Below, piece by piece: positions 35,567 to 46,249 of a stretch of 64,000 nt of DNA. The stretch is taken from the NCBI GenBank assembly GCA_963971425.1, contig OZ020519.1:5596028-5660027 (forward strand). Reading direction: 5' to 3'. The translations under genes and the position numbers were made by a program. This DNA is from Bryoerythrophyllum caledonicum (lineage: Eukaryota; Streptophyta; Bryopsida; Pottiales; Pottiaceae). The notes below the pieces were generated by a model. That model was given only the letters and a program-made list of their open reading frames with translations, searched no databases and was not told the origin of the DNA. Position 1 is the first letter of the stretch; each line of letters starts with the position of its first letter.

Positions 35567-36040
35567 AACCCCCTTCCACTAAAATGCACGTAACACACTC
35601 AATACTAACCAAACAAACTTGAAATTTACACCACATAAACTAGACAAAAATGCGCATCTTTGAATAAGACAAGTGTTGTAAAAGGATCTTCTACCAAGAA
35701 GTTACAGCACGCCGAAGTAGCAGTGTTCAAAACTGACCCTGAATTTTATGGCAGAACCCCTTTCCACTAAAATGCACGTCACTCAGTGAATACTTATCGA
35801 ATGGACTTGAAATTTGTACCACATAAACTAGACAAAAATGCGCATCTTTGAAAAAAAAAACGAGTGTTGGATAAGAATCTTCCACCAAGAAGTTACATCA
35901 CGCCGAAGTTGCAGTGTTCAAAATTGACCCTGAATTTGTTTGAAGAACCCCCTTCCACTAAAATGCACGTAACTCACTCAATACTTATTGAATGGACTTG
36001 AAATTTATTCCACGTAAACTAGACAAAAATGCGCATCTTA
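35567..36040. repeat. tandem array, period about 190 bp, 2.5 units
   Basis: Units begin near 35567, 35755 and 35946 with 'aacccc(c)ttccactaaaat', and contain 'gacaaaaatgcgcatctt' and 'accaagaagttaca'. The third unit is cut short near 36040. Located inside the 33744-36415 element. Confidence 0.85.
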
Positions 36041-36170
36041 CCCACCAATTTTTTTTTTTTCAAAATTGATACTCATGGAAGGAGAAACAAGAACTTGAAC
36101 TGCAGTAAAATTCAACGAATTTGGAGGGGGAAAGATTTTTTTTAGTAAGTTCTTCTTCTCCAGTGGTTTG

Positions 36171-36206
36171 GTTTCTTGTCCGGGGGGTTGAGGTCGGACA
36201 AGAAAC
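36171..36206. other. 12-bp perfect hairpin
   Basis: GTTTCTTGTCCG (36171-36182) and CGGACAAGAAAC (36195-36206) enclose a 12-nt G-rich loop. It lies in the subterminal part of the inverted-repeat element. Confidence 0.7.
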
Positions 36207-36415
36207 TAATCCAGAGGAGAGGACCTCTTCAAAAAAGTGTTGCCACATAGGCATCCATGTCATTTTTTCATCCATGCTTGAAGTTCTTCACCGGTCAAGT
36301 CTTGGCCATAGTGTAAACCCAATCCGGTGAAGAACAAATTGTTCTCCAATCATATTGCTCCATTTCCCTTGAATTCTTGGCCGGTGGAGTTCTCCACCAT
36401 AGTGTAAAGCAGGCC

Positions 36416-36820
36416 TAAATATGGTGTGCATGCATTGGTAATGTAGGTGAAAAATGATGTGGACCACATCAGTATTGGTTTTGGAACATAATTAGTGTGG
36501 ACGCATTTCAACATTGTGTCATGCCTCTCCCTGTCACCTCGCCGCCACTCAACCAAATATTTTCCACTCCCCACTACTCACCACCACCTCTCCATCAATC
36601 CACATTACTTGTGTCAACAATTTTGAAACATCCCACACTATTTTCTAAGGTACATGAATTGTTGTGGATTGAGGATTGAGGTGCACCACTGTAATTCACA
36701 TAAGCTCGAATTAGTGCAAGGTACTTTAAAACGGTTTGGTCTACAATATGTGCAGTGTACAGTACAGTACAGTATACCGTACTTTGAACTACACCTCGGC
36801 AACTTTAATCAGCATTATGC
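36416..36820. other. no gene seen
   Basis: Short flank between the inverted-repeat element and the Copia element; contains 'gtacagtacagtacagta', a small tandem repeat at about 36757-36774. Confidence 0.4.
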
Positions 36821-37101
36821 TGTTGAGATAGCCTAAAATAGCCTAGCTACTCTTACTTAAACTCCCGGGTCCACTGTAGTTAGGCGGTATTTATGAGACT
36901 TACCTACCTAATTAGGATAGGTAAGTAAACTTACCTACCTAATTATGGCAGTCTTGATTACATCGCCCACTACTGAATTAGGTGGCTGATTGGCTATTAA
37001 TGCCACCTAACCACCTCTTAAGTATATAAGAGCTGACCTCACCCGGTCAGAGCTCTCTTTCATGTGGACATGGTGGTGTTGTATATTGTCCTCTCCTAAC
37101 A
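36821..37101 (+). repeat. Copia 5' LTR
   Basis: Contains a direct repeat 'cttacctacctaatta' (about 36900 and 36931) that may be an enhancer-like element, and a TATA box TATATAA at 37023-37029 that probably drives element transcription. Ends in CCTAACA. Confidence 0.95.
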
Positions 37102-37292
37102 CGTTATCAGCACTGTATAGCTCATATTCCTAGAAAGCACAATTCGTTTCACTGTTCATTTTTCTGACACACTCCGAATCTGCACTACAGTTGTTTAGAC
37201 AGAAGACTTTATTACCAAGAGATTGAGCGGCCGGAGTGACGTCAGCTTTTTAGGAATCCCCCACTAGAGCCATAGGCACACACCACCTCGCG

Positions 37293-40200
37293 ATGGCGAC
37301 GGTGATAAAACCAAGAGAGACACGAACCACCCCACTTTTCTTCGACCCACTTGAGGCAGACGGCTCGAATTACCTTAATTGGTACGTCGATATGAAGACC
37401 TACTTGAGCGCGGAGGAGCTGATCGTCACGCTGGAGGGAGAGCCCGAGGCGGAGATACTAGCCACCTACAAGTGGCAGACGCTTCTCATCATCCGGCGAC
37501 ACATCGATGCGTCCCTGCGTCAACAATACATACAGGTTGAAGATCCGGCGGTACTCTGGTCAGCATTGGAAGCGCGCTTCAAGCATGAGGAAACGATTTT
37601 CCTCCCCCAAGCCCACAGCGACTGGCTCAGTCTGCGCGTACTGGATTTTCCGAATTTCATCGCGTTCAACTCCGAACTACACCGCATCGTCGCGCAGCTT
37701 CGCCTCTGCGGCGACACGGTTACCGACGTCGACTTAATCGATAAGACCCTCTCAACTTTTCCCCCCGCATGTGCTATTCTAGCTCAGCAGTACCGTAACA
37801 TGCGATTTACACAACATTCGGAGCTTATGTCATATTTGCTTTTAGCTGAAAAGCAGCAGCAGATGCTCCTTAAAAACGCCGAGGCGCGACCTGCGAAGGA
37901 GGTTCACACAAGCGAAGTAAAGGAGAGCTGCAAGCAGCCCAACTCGACGACGCCGTCGAAGTCGACAAACCCCAGGCGAGAAACCCACAGCGCGGAGGCT
38001 CCCAGGCGACGATCCCGAGGCGATTGGCGCCCCCCACGTCGTGATCAACAACAATCAGACAAGAACCCGAGGTACACACATCGACCCGATAAGTCGACAA
38101 GTACATCAGGGAGTGGATCGCGAGGGTCATGTCACAACTGTGGTCGTCCAGGGCACTTTCTTAAGGATTGTCGAGCGTCACAATATATCGTCGACATGTA
38201 TAGAGAGTTAAAGTCCTTAAGGGAAGGAAAGAGAGAAACCCATACTCTCGATGCCCCCTCCCTTACGCTAAACGATGTCGACCCAGAAAACTATATGGTA
38301 CAGTTTGGGTCACAACCTAGCAAAGCGAGAGTTGCTTTGTTAGACAGTGCGTCCACTCACACCATTCTCCAAGACCCGGCGTTCTTTGAGTTCAGAACTA
38401 GGAACGAGCCGTGGCAAATTTGTGATATAATCACCATCGCAGGCAAGCGGACCTTTAAATTCCGCGAGGGCCGGGCAAACATAGTCTTGCCCGGGGGAGC
38501 CCCCCTCACCTGCAAGAGGGCAATGTATGTCCCGGATGCCCCCCGGAGTCTGATCAGCTACCGGGATTTACGGGCCAATCAAATCCACGTTTCTACCGCG
38601 GTAAGAATTGATGATGAGGTCCTCGAGCTACGGCAAGGCGAGAGACTCCTTGCCACCGCACACGCGGGAGCCACCGGCCTGTACGAGCTGCCCCTTGTTG
38701 GCGCTGTACCTAGCCCCGCTCGTAAGAGTGAGGAAGAGGATGGCGGACGTAGATCCCCATGCCTACCCCTGAAAGGGGTGCCGATGTCCTTTTTGACAAC
38801 CAGCACGAAGGCTGATGTTTGGCATCGCCGGCTGGGGCACCCTGGGACGACCATGATGAGAAAAATGGTCCCGACCTTAGTCGGTCACGACCTCTGCACA
38901 CGGGACGCGGAGCGCGTAGAGGAGTGCGCGGCGTGTATACAAGGCAAGCTCATCCGCCAGCCGTCGCGATGGACGCTCCCGACAGAAATGCCCGCCCCGC
39001 TGCATCGGCTCCACGGTGACATATGTGGGCCGATCAACCCAAAATCAGGTCAGTTCCAGTACTTCTTTGTCTTGGTCGACGCATCGGGTAGACATGCTGA
39101 GGTTTCCCTGCTCACAACCCGTAACATGGTTTTTCCTAAAACCCTAGCTATGATTATCCGGTTTAGAACCCATTTTCCCGATAATCAGATTTGTTTTCTT
39201 AGGATGGACAACGCCTTAGAGTTCAAATCACAAGCTTTTGAGGATTTTTGCACCGCAACTGGTATATCACTCACATATTCAGCCCCTTACGAGCACTCAC
39301 AAAACGGACTAGCAGAAGCCTATATCAAAAAGATCCAACTGATCGTTAGGCCCCTCCTAATACACGCTAGCTTAGCACCTGAGTTCTGGGGTCACGCCGT
39401 CTTACACGCGGCCGTCCTGCTGCGCCTAAGACCCACACTATTACTCACACAGTCACCCCTCGAGATGGCGTCCGGTCGGACACCGAACGTAGCCCACCTC
39501 CGCACCTTTGGCTGCGAAGTGTGGATCCCAGCCCCCGAACCCCAACAGAAAACCATCACCCCTCATAGAAATCGAGGGATTTACCTTGGTTATGATTCCC
39601 CCAGTGTTATTAGATATAAACTGATCAATAGAGATGATATTCACAAAGCTCGGTTCCAGAATTGTAAGTTCATAGAAACTAGATTCCCGAGTGCCCAAAC
39701 CAAAACCAAACATAGCAATCTAAACTTTAGATCACCAGAAACCTTGACCCTGAATCCAGATCCTCGTACGGCGTTAACCGACTCAGAAGTTAGAAAGATT
39801 TTAAATCTCCAGAACCTCGCCGAGAAGATCCCAGATGGCTTCTACTCCGGTCCCCGGATAGTTCGTAGCCCGGTCCCCGGATCAGGAAATCCCGCATCAG
39901 AACCCGTTAAGAAACGGAAACTAAACCATACACCCCGTTCCCGGGCACCCACAGTATTAAACACCGAACTAGAACAGCCCTGGGACGACGTAGAAATGTT
40001 TTTGTCAAGTCTTGCGACCCTGGACTCAGATCCCCTTACATTAAAACAGGCCCAAAAGAGTGACGAATGGCCCCAGTGGGAAAAAGCCATAGAAGCAGAA
40101 TATAGTTCCCTTAGAAAACGAGGAGTTTTCGGACCACTAGTGACCAATCTGCTAGATAAACCAATTGGACACAAGCTAATATTTACACGCAAACGAAACG

Positions 40201-41639
40201 ACCTAGGGGAAGTCATCAGATTTAAAGTAAGATTAGTCGCCCAGGGTTTCACCCAAAAACCCGGCATAGACTTCGAACAAACTTACTCCCCCGTTATGGA
40301 TAGTACATCCTTCCGCTACCTTCTAAGCTTAGCCGTCCAGCTTTCCTTAGAAACCCGCTTGCTCGACGTGGTGACAGCATACTTATACGGCGACCTAGAC
40401 GCCGAAATCCATATCCAGCCCCCTCCCGGATTTCTCCCCGATCAGACCAAGCCTATCCCTGGAAAATATTCTGGTCTCAAGATCAGAAAGGCACTTTATG
40501 GCTTGAAACAAGCCGGCCGAGCTTGGTATCACCATCTCAAAACCTACCTACTGTCGCAGGGATTTACAAATGACCCTGCACTTCCGTGCATATTTGTCCT
40601 CAGAGACACGACGGGTTTTGTAATTCTTGCAGTTTATGTGGATGATTTAAATTCAATAGGCACCGTAGCGCTTAGCGCACGAGTTGAAAAGTTACTCACA
40701 GACAAATTTGAGATGAAAGTGCTAGGCCGTACTTCATTTTGTCTTGGCCTGCAAATTCAACACTATCCAGATGGAAGCATCCTTCTACATCAGCAGACCT
40801 ACGTGAAGAAGCTTTTGCTGCTCTTCAACATGGCCGACGCCAACGCGCTGTCCGCCCCAATGATCGGGAAAAGTCGCACCGACGAGGACCCTTATCGGCC
40901 AGCAGAAGAGGAGGAAGAGGAAGTGGATCGGCCCAAGTATTTAGCAGTTGTTGGAGCGCTACTCTATTTGGCGACCAACACCAGACCCGATATCTCCTTC
41001 GCCGTCAGCGTGCTTGCTCGCCACAATCAAAAGCCAACCGATAGACACTGGCGAGGAGTTAAGCATCTCCTACGGTATCTGCGAGGGACGACAGACCTCG
41101 GCCTCCACTTCCACAAAACCAAGTCCAGCGCCATCACCGGCTATGCCGACGCCGGATTCAAGACGGATCCAGCCACGGGCAAATCTCAGACAGGCTACGT
41201 ATTCATCAAGAACGGAGCGCCGATATCCTGGCGATCAACCAAACAGACGATCACGGCCACATCAACCAACCACGCGGAGTTAGTCGCATTTCACGAAGCA
41301 TCCCGCGAAGCGGTTTGGATCCGCACAATGCACTACACCATCTTCAAGATGAGCGGTATTTCACACCAGGAGGAGCCGATCACTTTATTTGAAGACAATG
41401 CAGCTTGTATTGAACAGGTTTCTTCTGGATTTATTAAGGCCGACCGTGTCAAGCATATCAGCCCTCATCTATTCAGTTACACACAAGATCTAATCGAAAC
41501 ACGGCAAATTCAAGCAAAGAAGATTGCTTCAGCAGAAAATATTGCGGACGTACTTACGAAGGCTCTACCCGCACATCAACACCGCAAGCTGATCAAAGCA
41601 GCTGGCATGCGGACCCTCACGGAGTTAGCAAGCGAATAA
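37293..41639 (+). CDS. Copia gag-pol polyprotein
   Basis: A single frame of 1448 codons in Copia order. Gag occupies about residues 1-300, with a zinc knuckle (CHNCGRPGHFLKDC) near 282-295. Protease follows (LLDSASTHTILQD near 350). Next come the GAG-pre-integrase zinc region (WHRRLGHPG near 510) and the integrase core (HGDICGPI near 575). Reverse transcriptase lies at about 1000-1140 (VRLVAQGFTQKPGIDF; catalytic VYVDDLN). RNase H (GYADAGF, DNAACIEQ, KTLPAHQ-like end) runs near 1285-1440. Integrase before reverse transcriptase identifies Copia rather than Gypsy. Gag and pol are fused without a frame change, as is usual for this family. Confidence 0.95.
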   Translation: MATVIKPRETRTTPLFFDPLEADGSNYLNWYVDMKTYLSAEELIVTLEGEPEAEILATYKWQTLLIIRRHIDASLRQQYIQVEDPAVLWSALEARFKHEETIFLPQAHSDWLSLRVLDFPNFIAFNSELHRIVAQLRLCGDTVTDVDLIDKTLSTFPPACAILAQQYRNMRFTQHSELMSYLLLAEKQQQMLLKNAEARPAKEVHTSEVKESCKQPNSTTPSKSTNPRRETHSAEAPRRRSRGDWRPPRRDQQQSDKNPRYTHRPDKSTSTSGSGSRGSCHNCGRPGHFLKDCRASQYIVDMYRELKSLREGKRETHTLDAPSLTLNDVDPENYMVQFGSQPSKARVALLDSASTHTILQDPAFFEFRTRNEPWQICDIITIAGKRTFKFREGRANIVLPGGAPLTCKRAMYVPDAPRSLISYRDLRANQIHVSTAVRIDDEVLELRQGERLLATAHAGATGLYELPLVGAVPSPARKSEEEDGGRRSPCLPLKGVPMSFLTTSTKADVWHRRLGHPGTTMMRKMVPTLVGHDLCTRDAERVEECAACIQGKLIRQPSRWTLPTEMPAPLHRLHGDICGPINPKSGQFQYFFVLVDASGRHAEVSLLTTRNMVFPKTLAMIIRFRTHFPDNQICFLRMDNALEFKSQAFEDFCTATGISLTYSAPYEHSQNGLAEAYIKKIQLIVRPLLIHASLAPEFWGHAVLHAAVLLRLRPTLLLTQSPLEMASGRTPNVAHLRTFGCEVWIPAPEPQQKTITPHRNRGIYLGYDSPSVIRYKLINRDDIHKARFQNCKFIETRFPSAQTKTKHSNLNFRSPETLTLNPDPRTALTDSEVRKILNLQNLAEKIPDGFYSGPRIVRSPVPGSGNPASEPVKKRKLNHTPRSRAPTVLNTELEQPWDDVEMFLSSLATLDSDPLTLKQAQKSDEWPQWEKAIEAEYSSLRKRGVFGPLVTNLLDKPIGHKLIFTRKRNDLGEVIRFKVRLVAQGFTQKPGIDFEQTYSPVMDSTSFRYLLSLAVQLSLETRLLDVVTAYLYGDLDAEIHIQPPPGFLPDQTKPIPGKYSGLKIRKALYGLKQAGRAWYHHLKTYLLSQGFTNDPALPCIFVLRDTTGFVILAVYVDDLNSIGTVALSARVEKLLTDKFEMKVLGRTSFCLGLQIQHYPDGSILLHQQTYVKKLLLLFNMADANALSAPMIGKSRTDEDPYRPAEEEEEEVDRPKYLAVVGALLYLATNTRPDISFAVSVLARHNQKPTDRHWRGVKHLLRYLRGTTDLGLHFHKTKSSAITGYADAGFKTDPATGKSQTGYVFIKNGAPISWRSTKQTITATSTNHAELVAFHEASREAVWIRTMHYTIFKMSGISHQEEPITLFEDNAACIEQVSSGFIKADRVKHISPHLFSYTQDLIETRQIQAKKIASAENIADVLTKALPAHQHRKLIKAAGMRTLTELASE

Positions 41640-41707
41640 AGATTTTACTCTTTTTCTGCATTTTTACCACAGTTTTTTAACGAGAAAATCATTTATTCGA
41701 GGAGGAG

Positions 41708-41988
41708 TGTTGAGATAGCCTAAAATAGCCTAGCTACTCTTACTTAAACTTCCGGGTCCACTGTAGTTAGGCGGTATTTATGAGACTTACCTACCTAATT
41801 AGGATAGGTAAGTAAACTTACCTACCTAATTATGGCAGTCTTGATTACATCGCCCACTACTGAATTAGGTGGCTGATTGGCTATTAATGCCACCTAACCA
41901 CCTCTTAAGTATATAAGAGCTGACCTCACCCGGTCAGAGCTCTCTTTCATGTGGACATGGTGGTGTTGTATATTGTCCTCTCCTAACA
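41708..41988 (+). repeat. Copia 3' LTR
   Basis: Nearly identical to 36821-37101. Followed by the right-hand TATGC of the target duplication. Confidence 0.95.
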
Positions 41989-42099
41989 TATGCGTTTACA
42001 CTCACCTATATTTATTTTTTCCTTTTTATTCCACCAAAGAGAAATGAAAGTACAATGTCAAGGCCACAAGCCATGGCGAGAGAAAAATTCAACCTCCAA

Positions 42100-42355
42100 A
42101 ATGCCATTAACGCTTCAAAGTTGCTCATTGTAGTGCAATGAGTGAAAAAGAAAAAGAAATTGATCATTATTTCCATCTCTAACCGTAAAATCTCAATCTA
42201 ACCTTATGAATCCACATGTTCACAAACTTTCATAATCTATTACTACACTGTTTGAAAGATTTCTATAGTGTTTGGAATCAAGAAAAATATTTTCTTCTTC
42301 CTTGTGTGAAAAGGTGAGGAAACTTTGACTTGTCTTGGAGTGAAAGTTTTGTATG
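42100..42355 (-). mobile_element. fragment of TTAA family A (long subtype), inverted
   Basis: Matches the reverse complement of the right end of the long subtype ('cttcaaagttgctcattg', 'gtagtgcaatgagt', 'aaccgtaaaatctcaat'). The outer terminal repeat is eroded. Confidence 0.5.
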
Positions 42356-43779
42356 ATTTTGGTCTAAAATTTTGATTGAAATTTGTCCTTGAAAGATTCT
42401 TTATAGTTTTGTGATTGTTGATCTCTCATGGCATACAAAACTTTTGTTTTAATTTGTATAAGTTTGGAACATTTTGGTATACAATCAAGTAGACAAAAGT
42501 AAATAATCATTCATCAACATGTATAAATGTTTTCTTCACATATGACATGTCAATGCGAAGCTATCAACCTAGTGCACATGTGAACCTCTTTTATTAAAAG
42601 TACATAAATTCTTGCAAGAATATATTGATGGTTGAATTAGCATACCCTCCGAAGTTCACAATTTTCCTAACCAATGTACGGTAACTTTAACCCCTAAAGG
42701 ACCACGACCACTTTCGCTCTAAAACTAGTCCAAAACTGCCACTGCCAAAAAGAGACATGAAAATCACATTTTAAAGTGAATTTCGCATTTTCAACCGTAA
42801 GATCTTAAAATAGACTTATATACAAACATGCCATAGAAGTTTGGTTGCAATCCACTGCACATATTGATAGATTTTAGTGTTTAAAGTCAAAACAATGGTT
42901 CATTTTCTTCCCTACGTTGAGTAGATCAGCAGACTTTGAATTCACTTTGTATCAAATTTTTGCATTGTACAAGGTCTAAATCCTTTACCATTGTCTTAAG
43001 CATGATGTTATTTCCCAACACACCAATTTTCAGAGGTAAAAAAAGGGTGTAGCATATTAAAAACAAGTGTGCAAGGAGTGGAGGTTCAAAAATTGCCATT
43101 TCACGTTTTATTTTTTTGTGAACTACATACGTATCCAAACGGTCAATAAGAAGGTTTTCACCACAAATTGTTGTTGAAAAAAAAAAAGTGAAACATATGA
43201 ACATCTCTAGGTTTTATGCTGAAAAGATGAATTTTTTTTCCTCCATTGCCCGACAATGTGTGAAAATGTTTGACTTGGAATAAAATGCCTTTTTACACTA
43301 AAGACAAGATTTTTTTTGAAAATTTCCAAAGAAGGAAATATTCTTTATATGTGTGAAAAATCTCAATGTCAATAGAAACTTTTGTCAAAATTTTTGGAGG
43401 TGCCCAGAGTCCCCACTTTTGGCTTTAAGTGGTACTAACTTTCAAACCACAAATCCAAAAAATAAAATAAAAATATCTCCACAAAGCTCTTATCAGAGGC
43501 AATCTTGTATAAAATTTTCAATCAAAAAGGATTTTTTTTGAATTGTAGGTACATGCCCAAAATCCAATTTGACCCTGGGGGGACGTTTGGTCCTTTAGGG
43601 GTAAAACACTATAATCTATTCCATCAACCATTGGATGTTGTGCAAATTTTCCCCAAAGTACAGGTCATGCTCTGAGTTGGATACTATAATTAGGCATTGT
43701 ATTTCCATCAAAGTCACTTCAAAGATAAAAATCAGCACATATCTTAGTTTTGGAGAAACATGACCTAGGCGCTAAAGGG
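42356..43779 (-). mobile_element. TTAA family B copy, inverted, interrupted by a family A element
   Basis: 42356-42690 and 43602-43779 together match the reverse complement of the family B reference ('ttgtgattgttgatctctc', 'tttggaacattttggtata', 'attccatcaaccattggatg'). It ends GGCGCTAAAGGG followed by TTAA (43780-43783). The other terminal repeat is missing. Confidence 0.7.
42691..43601 (+). mobile_element. TTAA family A element, 911 bp, inside family B
   Basis: TTAA (42687-42690), CCCCTAAAGGACCACG ... TTTGGTCCTTTAGGGG, then TAAA (43602-43605). Uninterrupted family B copies read 'ctttaaacac' at this point (for example about 12227), which fixes both the boundary and the TTAA duplication. Confidence 0.8.
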
Positions 43780-43783
43780 TTAA

Positions 43784-45120
43784 TCAAATTTTCCCCAAGA
43801 GATTTGAAATTACCTTGTGATCTTGCCACCTAACCTATAGGGATATTTTTAAACCACGTAGACAGATGGTACGGGAAGGGGGGTGTGGACAAAACCTAGC
43901 CCCTATTTCTATGTTGAAGGGGCCATATTTAGACCAAGGTGGAGCCTTTGAGGGTAATATGGAGTCGCAGGCCCTGAATTTGGCAATTTTATTTCTTCCA
44001 AAAAATGCTTCTAGACCCCCAAGTAAAAGAAATCTAGAAAAAGAGGCCTACCCTGACCCACCCTCCCGTGACATCCGTCTCGTGAAATAAAGAGATCCAA
44101 CCTATGGCTTTCCAATGACTCATTCTAAAGGCATTCTTCAATCAGCGTCCATCATTTCTGCAACTTGTGAAAAGCTTGTTACAACACGTACACTTTCTCT
44201 ACATTCGGGCCATATTGTTTGCTTCAGAACCATTCTTAAAGTTACCAGCCTCAAACCGAGTCAAATTTGACTCATAACTAAGGCATTGTTTATTGCATAG
44301 GCCACATTACATGTAATTTCCACCCATACTCACTCTTTATGCATGATGAATTTTTTACATAGGTCACATTACATACTAGTGCCACCCATACTCACTCTTT
44401 ATGCATGATGGATTTTTCACGCAAAGAAAAAGTAATGATATATTTATAATAGGAGGTGGCGCTAATGGGTGTAGTGGGATGGGATTAACTTTTAGCTCGA
44501 TAATTGAAGAGTAACCCCATTGTAAGGAGGCAAAAGGGAGCGTAGTGAGGCAACCAGCAAGGTCGGCATTGGGACACCCCCGAAAAGCTAAATTGGGCGT
44601 GGATAAGTTGAGTGAATCACTCTTTAAACACCACGAGCATTTAATTTCATGCATGGCAACACAAAGTAAAAGCCTACTGCCAAATGCAGTGTTTCATCAA
44701 AGCAGCATGCGTGCCCATCGAACCTGTTATTAAGTTGGTCAGAGCTGCAAAAGAAGAGTACAAAGACGAGGAAAAAAAGGAGTTAAAAAGGTTGAGTAGA
44801 AATATACATTGGCTTTGAGTGTATCTACCAAACCGTTGGGAACAGGGAAAAGAAAGAATACTTGATCATGTGATTGAGTAGAGATACACATAAAAAGAGT
44901 TCTCCCAAAAGTCCTAGCAAAAAAGGAAAAAGAGGAGAAAGAGTAGGTGAGATTTCAATACAGAAAGAGAAAGAGTTTGAGGATTTTCATGCTTTCTTTT
45001 TTCTCCACCAATGAAATGCATCAGTAGAAATGGGAATCAATGTTCTTGGGCCCTACCCCAATGCAAGGTATTGCTGCTCCGTAGTACAGTCGACTCCCTC
45101 TACAACAACCCTTTTTTTGT
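43784..45120. other. no gene seen; old MITE relic and a 62-bp tandem duplication
   Basis: 43860-44095 shares layout and words ('ggccctgaatttgg', 'tgcttctagaccccc') with the Mutator-like MITEs and may be a diverged relative. 44296-44420 is a 62-bp direct duplication ('ccacccatactcactcttta' twice). The rest has only short ORFs. Confidence 0.45.
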
Positions 45121-45124
45121 TTAA

Positions 45125-45705
45125 ACCCTTAAGGACCACGCCCAATTTTACTCAAAAACTAGTCTGAAATTAAAATTGTCTGAAAGAGGCATGAAAATCA
45201 CATTTTAAAGTGAAAGTTTGGACTTCTAACAACAAGATCTTATAAGGGACTTTTCTATAAACATGCCATATTTTTTTGGTTGCAATCCATCGGACATACG
45301 TGAAGATTATAGCATTTGAAGTGCGAGAATTTTTTTTTCCCTCCCCTTGCTTGACAATGCATGAAAATGTTTGACTTGAATCAAAATGTTTTTTTACACT
45401 AAAGACAAAAAAATTCTTGACACCTTCAAAGAAAGTAATATTCTTCATATATATGAAAAATCTTAATATCAATAGAAAGTTTTAGCAATTTTTAGCAAAA
45501 CTAGGGTTGCTCGGAGTCCCCGGTTTTGCTTTTAGAATAGCATAACTTTCTTTTTAAAGGTATGTGTGAAAAAAAAAATTCCCACAAAACTACTACTATG
45601 CCGCATCTTCATAAAAAGTTTACAGAAATTCATGATCAAAATTGAGACCGTAGGAACCTGCCCAAAATGGAAACATCCTCCACGGAGGAAATGGTCCTAC
45701 AGGGG
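45125..45705 (+). mobile_element. TTAA family A element, 581 bp
   Basis: TTAA (45121-45124), then ACCCTTAAGGACCACGCCC; right end ATGGTCCTACAGGGG, TTAA (45706-45709). The interior matches the 42691-43601 copy with an internal deletion ('aggcatgaaaatcacatttt', 'gaaaatgtttgactt'). Confidence 0.65.
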
Positions 45706-45845
45706 TTAACTAAGATTTTGCTTGCTATGAAGAGGGGCTGATATCTGGAACTCTTGGTGTAGTGGACAAGGTTGAATATGGATGTTACACGCATAGATGT
45801 CGTGAGGGGTGACTTTGGGCTTAATGAAGTAAAAATTATGGTGTA

Positions 45846-46248
45846 CGGCATTTCAAAGGAACCTCTACTCCATTGATTAAAAACTGCCAAAAGGAATTTT
45901 TGAAATGTTATCGTGGGATCTTCTTCTAAACTTACATGAGATGATGTGGCAAAATTTTGTGAATTTTGATAGTACGGATTGAAAGATAATTGTAGTAAAA
46001 GTGAAGAAATTTGTACCCCTAGAGACACTTGGTTCTTTAGGAGTTAACCCAAGTGTACCTAAAAAAATTCACTATGACAATAATTTTCTTTCAATCTGTA
46101 CGGTCAAAATTCACAAAATTTTAACCACATATTCTCATACAAGTTTAGAAGAAGATCCTATGGTTACATTCTCAAAAAGTTCATCTTGACAAATTATAAT
46201 AAGGGAGTAGAGATTTTTTTTAAAGGCCTTGGACCTTTTGGGGGTTAA
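45846..46248. mobile_element. two short-subtype TTAA family A copies, head to head
   Basis: 45846-46038 and 46046-46245 are inverted relative to each other and meet at a TTAA near 46043. Shared words are 'gatcttcttctaaactt' / 'aagtttagaagaagatc' and 'acggattgaaag' / 'ctttcaatctgt'. The right copy ends CCTTTTGGGGG followed by TTAA. Confidence 0.55.
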
Positions 46249-46249
46249 C

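Larger units (their letters stand above)
33744..36415. mobile_element. 2.7-kb inverted-terminal-repeat element, superfamily unsure
   Basis: The ends are inverted repeats: GTATGGTGGAGAACTCCACC at the left and GGTGGAGTTCTCCACCATAG at the right, extended outward by TTTTAC/GTAAAG and inward by CGGCC. Each end is also an internal palindrome. Subterminal regions repeat 'ccggtgaagt(t)', 'cttgaccgg' and 'tagtgtaaac' in both orientations (33850-33930 and 36270-36330). Flanking 3-mers are TGA and TAA, a possible degraded TNA duplication, which would favour PIF/Harbinger (Tourist-like). No transposase ORF. Inside are a retroposon insertion (34152-34334), a tandem array (35567-36040) and a strong hairpin (36171-36206). 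Confidence 0.6.
36821..41988 (+). mobile_element. Ty1/Copia LTR retrotransposon, looks whole and young
   Basis: The 281-bp LTRs start TGTTGAG and end CCTAACA. They are flanked by the 5-bp target duplication TATGC (36816-36820 and 41989-41993). A primer-binding-like site (gttatcagcactg) follows the left LTR at about 37103. A purine tract (gaggaggag, 41699-41707) precedes the right LTR. One long gag-pol frame lies between. I saw a single difference between the two LTRs, so insertion is recent on an evolutionary scale. No break is evident. Confidence 0.95.

Noticed and set aside
35567-36040. Regular repeats considered as a CRISPR-like array
   Set aside because: The period is about 190 bp with whole-unit similarity and no unique spacers; the sequence is eukaryotic.
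40739-41283. ORFs of 101 and 111 codons inside the Copia pol region
   Set aside because: Alternative-frame shadows of the polyprotein.
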